Part shown: piece by piece, positions 40,471 through 44,420 of the stretch
Layout of the letters: every line of letters begins with the position of its first letter
Position numbering within the stretch: position 1 is the first letter of the stretch
Source: JAXLYX01 sp046351215
GTDB lineage: Bacteria; Myxococcota_A; Polyangia; Polyangiales; Houyiibacteriaceae
DNA: 44,420 nucleotides
Direction: 5' to 3'
Assembly (NCBI GenBank): GCA_046351215.1
Contig: JAXLYX010000028.1
Coordinates: 1-44,420, forward strand
Notes under the pieces: generated by a model
What the model saw: the letters and a program-made list of their open reading frames with translations, nothing else
The model's database searches: none
What the model was told of the DNA's origin: nothing
Made by a program: the position numbers and the translations under genes

Positions 40471-40938
40471 TCAGGCGTGCGAGGCGGACTGGGCCTCGAG
40501 CTCTGCGAGGAAACGGCGAGCGGAATAGGGGCCGGTCATGGCGATTCCCCGATGGACGCGTGTCGCAACGGCCGAGTGGGAGTGGGTCCGGAGCTCGAGC
40601 ACCCACGGTCCCGGACGCCCGAGCGAGAAGCCCGACGCCCCTCCGACGAGGCGCAGCTCGAGCACGTCGCGCCACTGCACCACCTCGCGGCCGTCGATCT
40701 CGATGCCCTGCGACCGCACCACCATCCGCTCCGTCCCGGATGTCCCGACGAACAGGCCGAGGACGAGCGCGGGGACGAAGACGCCGAAAAGCACACCGCC
40801 GAGGGGACCGAGCGTAAAGACGCCGGCCGCGACGAAGACGGGCGCGAGCGCCACGAAGGGGAGCCATGTGGAGGCGGGCATGCCCGAGAGAGCCCTGCCC
40901 TCCCAGCGGTCGAGCCGATCACGCGTCGGTGGGTTCAC
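40471..40938 (-). CDS. Small membrane protein with PH-like C-terminal part
   Basis: The 155-residue product begins at GTG. Two hydrophobic segments (WLPFVALAPVFVAAGVFTLG, GGVLFGVFVPALVLGLFVG) form a hairpin at about 24-65. A beta-rich cytosolic part follows (ERMVVRSQGIEIDGREVVQWRDVLELRLV), like the bacterial PH-like domains that follow paired membrane helices. The function is unknown. It lies 22 bases after the 117-residue hypothetical and is probably co-transcribed. It converges on the hydroxylase gene with only ten bases between the stops. Confidence 0.75.
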   Translation of the reverse strand: MNPPTRDRLDRWEGRALSGMPASTWLPFVALAPVFVAAGVFTLGPLGGVLFGVFVPALVLGLFVGTSGTERMVVRSQGIEIDGREVVQWRDVLELRLVGGASGFSLGRPGPWVLELRTHSHSAVATRVHRGIAMTGPYSARRFLAELEAQSASHA

Positions 40939-40960
40939 GCGACCCGCTCCCGAGGCTGCA

Positions 40961-41314
40961 TCAGAGCCCGCCCCCGGCCTTCACCTCGGCCAGGCATCGC
41001 TCGAGGTACGCCCGGTCGCGCGGCGAGAGCTCGAGGCGCTGGAACCCCGGCCATCGCAGGCCGGTCTCGAGCGCATGGGCCCAAGCGCGCTTGTACGGGC
41101 CGGCGAGCTCGCGGAGCTCGTCGATGGACTTCCTCCGGTGCACGAACCCTCGGTAGACGAGGAGGTCGGCGAGGAAGTCGTATCCCGGAGGACTGATGTC
41201 GGCGGAGATCTCGTCGGGCCAAACGAGGCACGATTTGAGGAACTCGAAGGAGGGCTCGGCCTCGGGATCGAGCACGAGGCTCTCGATCGCTCGTCGATCG
41301 CGGTCCGGAATCAT
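40961..41314 (-). CDS. Hypothetical 117-residue protein
   Basis: A well-formed soluble protein with ordered helical content: RRAIESLVLDPEAEPSFEFLKSCLV, YDFLADLLVYRGFVHRRKSIDEL, SPRDRAYLERCLAEVKAGG. No family is recognised. ATG 41314 starts seven bases after the stop of a truncated reading frame on the same strand. It is probably in an operon with the PH-like membrane protein. Confidence 0.75.
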   Translation of the reverse strand: MIPDRDRRAIESLVLDPEAEPSFEFLKSCLVWPDEISADISPPGYDFLADLLVYRGFVHRRKSIDELRELAGPYKRAWAHALETGLRWPGFQRLELSPRDRAYLERCLAEVKAGGGL

Positions 41315-41321
41315 CGTCGGC

Positions 41322-41440
41322 TCACCGTGCGTCGACGATATCGAAGGTTCCGGGCGCGAGCCAGAGGTCGAGCTCGAGGCGTTGCGGGTACGCGCGGTCC
41401 GTGCCGAAGCCCCCGCGGGCGTTGGACGCCACTCGAAACG
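41322..41440 (-). pseudogene. C-terminal remnant of an unidentified gene
   Basis: About 39 residues of convincing protein end at TGA 41322-41324: FRVASNARGGFGTD, then RLELDLWLAPGTFDIVDAR. There is no convincing start, and the frame upstream runs antisense-like through the hydrolase gene. The next gene starts seven bases after its stop, as in an intact operon. A GTG at 41432 could open a 36-residue peptide, but a deletion remnant is more likely. Confidence 0.4.
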
Positions 41441-41467
41441 CCGCCGGCCTCGACGTTCGACGCGCCC

Positions 41468-42379
41468 TCAGAACCCCCACGCCGCGAGCCACCGGCTCGA
41501 CCACGCGCGGAAGCCGCCGGGCACGCGCGCACCCGCCTCGAGATGGTTCGCCCCCCGAACGATCGTCAGCGGGTAGCCCTGCTGCGCGATCTTCCGCACG
41601 CCCCCGATCGGCGTGATCGTGTCCGCGTCGCCCGCGAGCAACGCGAGCGGCGTCCTCAGACCACGGCTCGCCTCGAGCGGCGACACGCGCGAAGGATCGA
41701 AGCGAGCGAGCTGGCCCGCTCGAGCCATCGCGAGATACTCGCCGGGGCGAAGCACCCACTCGACGGCCCCGACCGTGCCACGCACGTGGTCGCGAGCGGC
41801 CGCTCCGAGGTCTTCGAAGGGGGACTCGAGCAACGCGCCGCCGAGCTTCGCGCCGCTGCGTTCGAGGTCGGAGAGCGCGAGCAATGCGATGCCTGCGCCC
41901 ATGCTCGACGCGACGAGCACGATGCGCGACCGAGGAACGCCCTGGGCCTCGAGGTAGCGCACCGCTGCGACCACGTCCGTGCGCTCCCACCCGCCGAGCG
42001 TGCACGGCACCTCGGGATGCTCGTCGCGCCCGCGGAAGGTGAAGACGAGCGCGTCCCACTCGGGAAGGTCGTTCGCCCGCGGTGCCGTGCCGAAGGCATC
42101 GTCGCCGAAGCCGTGGAGCAGGATCGCGACGCCCTTCGCCGCGCGACGATGGAGCAAATGGAGGTGGAGCTCGGCGCCTCCGCCGCTCGGGATCCTCGCC
42201 TCGGTCCACGTCGAATCGGGCGCCCTCAGGCGCTCGAGGATCGCCGCGCGCTCCGGCTCCGTTCGTTGCGGCGTCCCCGACGCGAGGAGGAGCGAGGGCA
42301 GCGCGAACGCGGCGGCGACGGTGACGAGGCCCCAGAGCGCGAGGAAGGCGACGCCGAGACGGATGAGGGCGCGGGGCAC
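41468..42379 (-). CDS. Alpha/beta hydrolase, membrane-anchored
   Basis: The 303-residue product has an N-terminal membrane anchor (LGVAFLALWGLVTVAAAFALPSLLL). The alpha/beta hydrolase core follows: oxyanion-hole HGFGDD (89-94), nucleophile S159 in LVASSMGAG, acid D251 or D253 in LLAGDADTITP, and H279 in RGANHLEAG. This set resembles ABHD/FrsA-like serine hydrolases of unknown substrate. GTG 42379 was chosen over the longer frame because it removes a non-protein-like leader and lies eight bases after a TAGAGT hexamer. Confidence 0.87.
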   Translation of the reverse strand: MPRALIRLGVAFLALWGLVTVAAAFALPSLLLASGTPQRTEPERAAILERLRAPDSTWTEARIPSGGGAELHLHLLHRRAAKGVAILLHGFGDDAFGTAPRANDLPEWDALVFTFRGRDEHPEVPCTLGGWERTDVVAAVRYLEAQGVPRSRIVLVASSMGAGIALLALSDLERSGAKLGGALLESPFEDLGAAARDHVRGTVGAVEWVLRPGEYLAMARAGQLARFDPSRVSPLEASRGLRTPLALLAGDADTITPIGGVRKIAQQGYPLTIVRGANHLEAGARVPGGFRAWSSRWLAAWGF

Positions 42380-42387
42380 GGCACGAG

Positions 42388-42393
42388 ACTCTA
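42388..42393 (-). promoter_or_regulatory. Candidate -10 element (TAGAGT) of the hydrolase gene
   Basis: The hexamer lies eight bases before the GTG at 42379 and contains the same TAGAGT as the TetR gene. Confidence 0.35.
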
Positions 42394-42476
42394 GCCCGCT
42401 CCGGCCGCAGAGGTCGTCGGTTCGCACGGCGGCGAGCCAGCCCTGTGGGAGGACTCGCCCCTCGCTCGAACCTTCG

Positions 42477-42755
42477 TCAGGGCCGCCGACGTTTGAAGCA
42501 GATGGTCATGATCGTGACGTTGCCGCTCGTCACTCCGACCGGCTCCCACCCCTGGGCGCCGGCCTCGTTCCCGATCTGCGTGATCGCCTCCGAGGTCCTC
42601 GACGCGTTCATGGAGTTCTTCGTCACACAGAGCGTCTCCCAACGCTGCACGTTCTGCGCACGCGCCGGCGGAATGACGAACGGAACGGCGGTCGCGGCGG
42701 CACCGCAACCGGCGGCAAAGGCCAGGACGAGTAGAAATCGAGTTCGGGTTGCCAT
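42477..42755 (-). CDS. Small secreted protein, DUF4177-like
   Basis: The 92-residue product has a signal peptide with a possible lipobox (FLLVLAFAAGC) or signal peptidase site after PPARAQ. The mature part is short: VQRWETLCVTKNS, ASRTSEAITQIGNEAGAQGWEPVGVTSG, MTICFKRR. The phrase on N-E-x-G-x-x-G-W-E-x-V is typical of small DUF4177-type proteins of unknown function. GGAG lies upstream of ATG 42755. Confidence 0.8.
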   Translation of the reverse strand: MATRTRFLLVLAFAAGCGAAATAVPFVIPPARAQNVQRWETLCVTKNSMNASRTSEAITQIGNEAGAQGWEPVGVTSGNVTIMTICFKRRRP

Positions 42756-43020
42756 GAATCGTCTCCGTGGCGCGCGACGCGCCGCTCGCTCAAGTCACAC
42801 GTGCCAACCAGACCGTGTGGGTCGGCCTTGGTTCCGGGGGGGTCGGCCAGGTCATCGGGGCCGCACGATAGTGGGCAGCGTCGACTCGGGCGAGGCTCGA
42901 ATTGCGGGCGAGCTCTCCATGACGCGGCGTGCGATCGGGGGCGCGCGAGACGCACTGGGAACGCCATTCCTCTGAACGCTGCCGCGCCGCACCTCATCGG
43001 CACGACGCCCCGCCCTTCAC

Positions 43021-43026
43021 TAGCCT
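43021..43026 (+). promoter_or_regulatory. Candidate -10 element (TAGCCT) before the frameshifted gene
   Basis: It lies exactly six bases before ATG 43033, as at the aconitase and fumarase genes. Confidence 0.35.
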
Positions 43027-43032
43027 GTGCCG

Positions 43033-43306
43033 ATGTCCGAGATCGCCCAAAGCGTGAGCGCGAAGCCGTACCCGGACCTCGACTGACGGTCGAAGGCCTG
43101 GATCCGCCGGGACTCGTCTACGCCTACGCAGGAGGCGAGTCCCGATCGTCGTCCGGCGGATCGAGGCAAGCACGCTGAAGGCGACCTACCCGTGGGTGAA
43201 CGTGAACGAGCGCGCGTTCCTGCACGAGCGAATGCCTCCGACTTCCGTCGACCTGGACTTCGCGGGCTCCCGTGACGAGACTCTCGCAGGAACGGTCCGG
43301 CGATGA
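43033..43306 (+). pseudogene. Frameshifted gene upstream of the 154-residue hypothetical
   Basis: Three protein-like segments lie in three frames. ATG 43033 gives SEIAQSVSAKPYPDLD, then a stop at 43084. The next frame gives VEGLDPPGLVYAYAGGE (43089-43139). The third gives PIVVRRIEASTLKATYPWV, NERAFLHERMPP and DLDFAGSRDETLAGTVRR to TGA 43304-43306. That stop overlaps the next ATG as ATGA, so the intact ancestor was coupled to the following gene. Two small indels, or assembly errors, would restore about 90 residues. The family is unknown. Confidence 0.6.
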
Positions 43307-43767
43307 GCGCTGACGAACTCCTTGCGACGTACGGCACGTGGAACCTGCCCGCCTTCCGCGAGCAGGTTCCCGACAGGGCGCTGCACGTCGTCGTTCTGTG
43401 CGTGCTCTCCGACCGACGCGACGATGCCGGTCGCGAGGCCATCGGCCGCGAGGTTCGACGCCTCTGGACGGATATGACGTCACGCCTTCCCTCGGCCCAC
43501 GGGCATCGGCTCTCATGGAGCGATGTCGCCTTCCTGGTGGATGGTGGCGAGCTCGAGGACCTCGTCCAGACCCTTCGAGAGCTCTCGACTCCGCACGACG
43601 CGGTGTCCGAGGTGTGGTTCGCCGTGGACCCGGTCGCGCGCGCCACGGATGGGCGACTCCCTGCGATCGAGGCGCTCGTCATGGGCATCCACAAGATCGG
43701 CTATCGCAAGGCCTACCCGGCCGCCTGGTGCCTGTGCAACGGTCAGCTGGTGCATCGAGTCGACTGA
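43303..43767 (+). CDS. Hypothetical 154-residue protein
   Basis: The product is an orderly alpha/beta protein: DELLATYGTWNLPAFREQVPD, HVVVLCVLSDRRDDAGREAI, WSDVAFLVDGGELEDLVQTLRELS, AIEALVMGIHKIGYRKAYPA. No family is recognised. It starts within an ATGA overlap with the frameshifted gene upstream, with which it presumably once worked. The Cys in AAWCLCNGQLVHRVD near the end is the only notable possible metal or redox site. Confidence 0.7.
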   Translation: MSADELLATYGTWNLPAFREQVPDRALHVVVLCVLSDRRDDAGREAIGREVRRLWTDMTSRLPSAHGHRLSWSDVAFLVDGGELEDLVQTLRELSTPHDAVSEVWFAVDPVARATDGRLPAIEALVMGIHKIGYRKAYPAAWCLCNGQLVHRVD

Positions 43768-43842
43768 CCGTCGCCCGGCGGCTACGAGCGGGTGCCGCCC
43801 CCCGCCGCCGCACACGTCGAACGTCAAACCGACGAGCTTCGC

Positions 43843-43982
43843 ATGGACTCCGTTTCCAAACGCCATCGCCTCTTCGTCGGCGCGCTCGCACTCGCGGCGA
43901 GTTGAAAGCCGGCGGGTCGCTGCTGGCGGGAGCGATGGTCTGGCTCTTCTCGGGATGGCTCGCGTTCATCCTGGGCACGTAG
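43843..43982 (+). pseudogene. Small membrane protein gene with a frameshift
   Basis: ATG 43843 opens DSVSKRHRLFVGALALAAS and stops at 43903-43905. The next frame continues as ELKAGGSLLAGAMVWLFSGWLAFILGT to TAG 43980-43982. Joined, they make a two-helix membrane protein of about 47 residues. It is either a decayed gene or a single-base assembly error. Confidence 0.4.
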
Positions 43983-44064
43983 AGCGCGCGCCCGAGTCCT
44001 TCCCCCGAGCGGATGTTCGCGGCATTGACGCACCGGCCGCTCACGCCGACCATCTCGTGGATCG

Positions 44065-44346
44065 ATGCGCAAGGATGCCACCGAATCGAGAGCGGTCCGA
44101 CGGCCCCACCGGGCTCTCGGAGCGCTCCTCGCGGGTCTCGCCGTTGGCGCGGCATCGGCGATCGTCGGCTTCCTTCGGATCACCGTGTGGCTCACCGAGA
44201 CCGGCTGGGCGGGCTGCCTCGCCTTCGGTCTTCTCGTCGTCCTGTTCGTGGTCACGACGGTCGGATCCGTGCGCTCGTTCACGAGGCGAACGTCCGACCG
44301 CCGGCCGCGCTCGTCGACGCCATCCTCGGGCCGGGCCGACGCGTAG
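44065..44346 (+). CDS. Small two-helix membrane protein
   Basis: The 93-residue product has a basic N-terminus (RKDATESRAVRRPHR). It has two membrane segments, about 18-38 (LGALLAGLAVGAASAIVGFL) and 48-70 (WAGCLAFGLLVVLFVVTTVGSV), and an Arg/Ser-rich tail. No family is recognised. Confidence 0.6.
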   Translation: MRKDATESRAVRRPHRALGALLAGLAVGAASAIVGFLRITVWLTETGWAGCLAFGLLVVLFVVTTVGSVRSFTRRTSDRRPRSSTPSSGRADA

Positions 44347-44420
44347 CCAGGAGGTCGGCTTTCGTCGTCATGACTCGGAGTCGGCGAGTCGAGACGCGGC
44401 TACCGGGTGCAGACGCTTGG

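Noticed and set aside
1..44420. tRNA, rRNA, insertion sequences, integrase or origin
   Set aside because: No cloverleaf-like sequence, rRNA segment, transposase or integrase protein, or terminal inverted repeats were recognised by reading either strand.

Overview
The window is very GC-rich, with strong third-position G/C. It is packed with secreted lipoproteins that carry Cys-rich, FG-GAP, SBBP, LamG and discoidin-like modules, and it also has RHS, TMTC-like and ECF sigma genes. This combination points to a myxobacterium (Myxococcota), most like the Polyangiales/Sandaracinaceae group. That placement is an inference from gene content; no rRNA or tRNA is present to test it.

Region by region. 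1-6384: two lipoprotein genes on the minus strand (one cut by the window edge), a divergent exported protein, an anti-sigma-like membrane protein coupled to an ECF sigma factor, a repeat/LamG/discoidin-like lipoprotein, and a small GIY-YIG-like protein. 6385-8334: a decayed islet with gene debris, paired direct repeats, an AbiEi antitoxin whose AbiEii toxin is cut down to its first residues, and an oppositely oriented RelE/HigB-like toxin with an HTH antitoxin. 8335-17929: a small hypothetical, a PadR regulator divergent from a carotenoid oxygenase, a 46-residue basic protein coupled to a zinc-less DksA-like protein, aconitase and fumarase, a BON-domain protein, and a TMTC-like membrane glycosyltransferase candidate.

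17979-34043 is the most striking part: four genes on the minus strand with gaps of only 47 to 86 bases. First comes a 2084-residue exported SpvB/FG-GAP/RHS protein ending in a predicted papain-like toxin domain. Three lipoproteins follow: 157 residues, 1891 residues (with a helical C-terminal third and a last segment that recall Tc-toxin A subunits), and 1158 residues (beta-helix-like, with a huge glycine-rich tail). My reading is a surface-anchored Tc/RHS-type toxin assembly. The RHS assignment is firm, the papain-like call is moderate, and the TcA resemblance is tentative.

34169-44420: a PlsC-type acyltransferase, an SBBP/Cys-rich lipoprotein, an exported hypothetical, a lipid-type SDR, and a TetR regulator divergent from a fatty-acid-hydroxylase-superfamily membrane enzyme with a clear palindrome between them. 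After these come an alpha/beta hydrolase with small hypotheticals, and a decaying end with at least two frameshifted genes.

Several genes share a TANNNT hexamer only 6-8 bases before the start codon, the geometry of leaderless transcription. This motif helped decide the starts of the aconitase and toxin genes. Two convergent gene pairs have hairpins squeezed between their stop codons.
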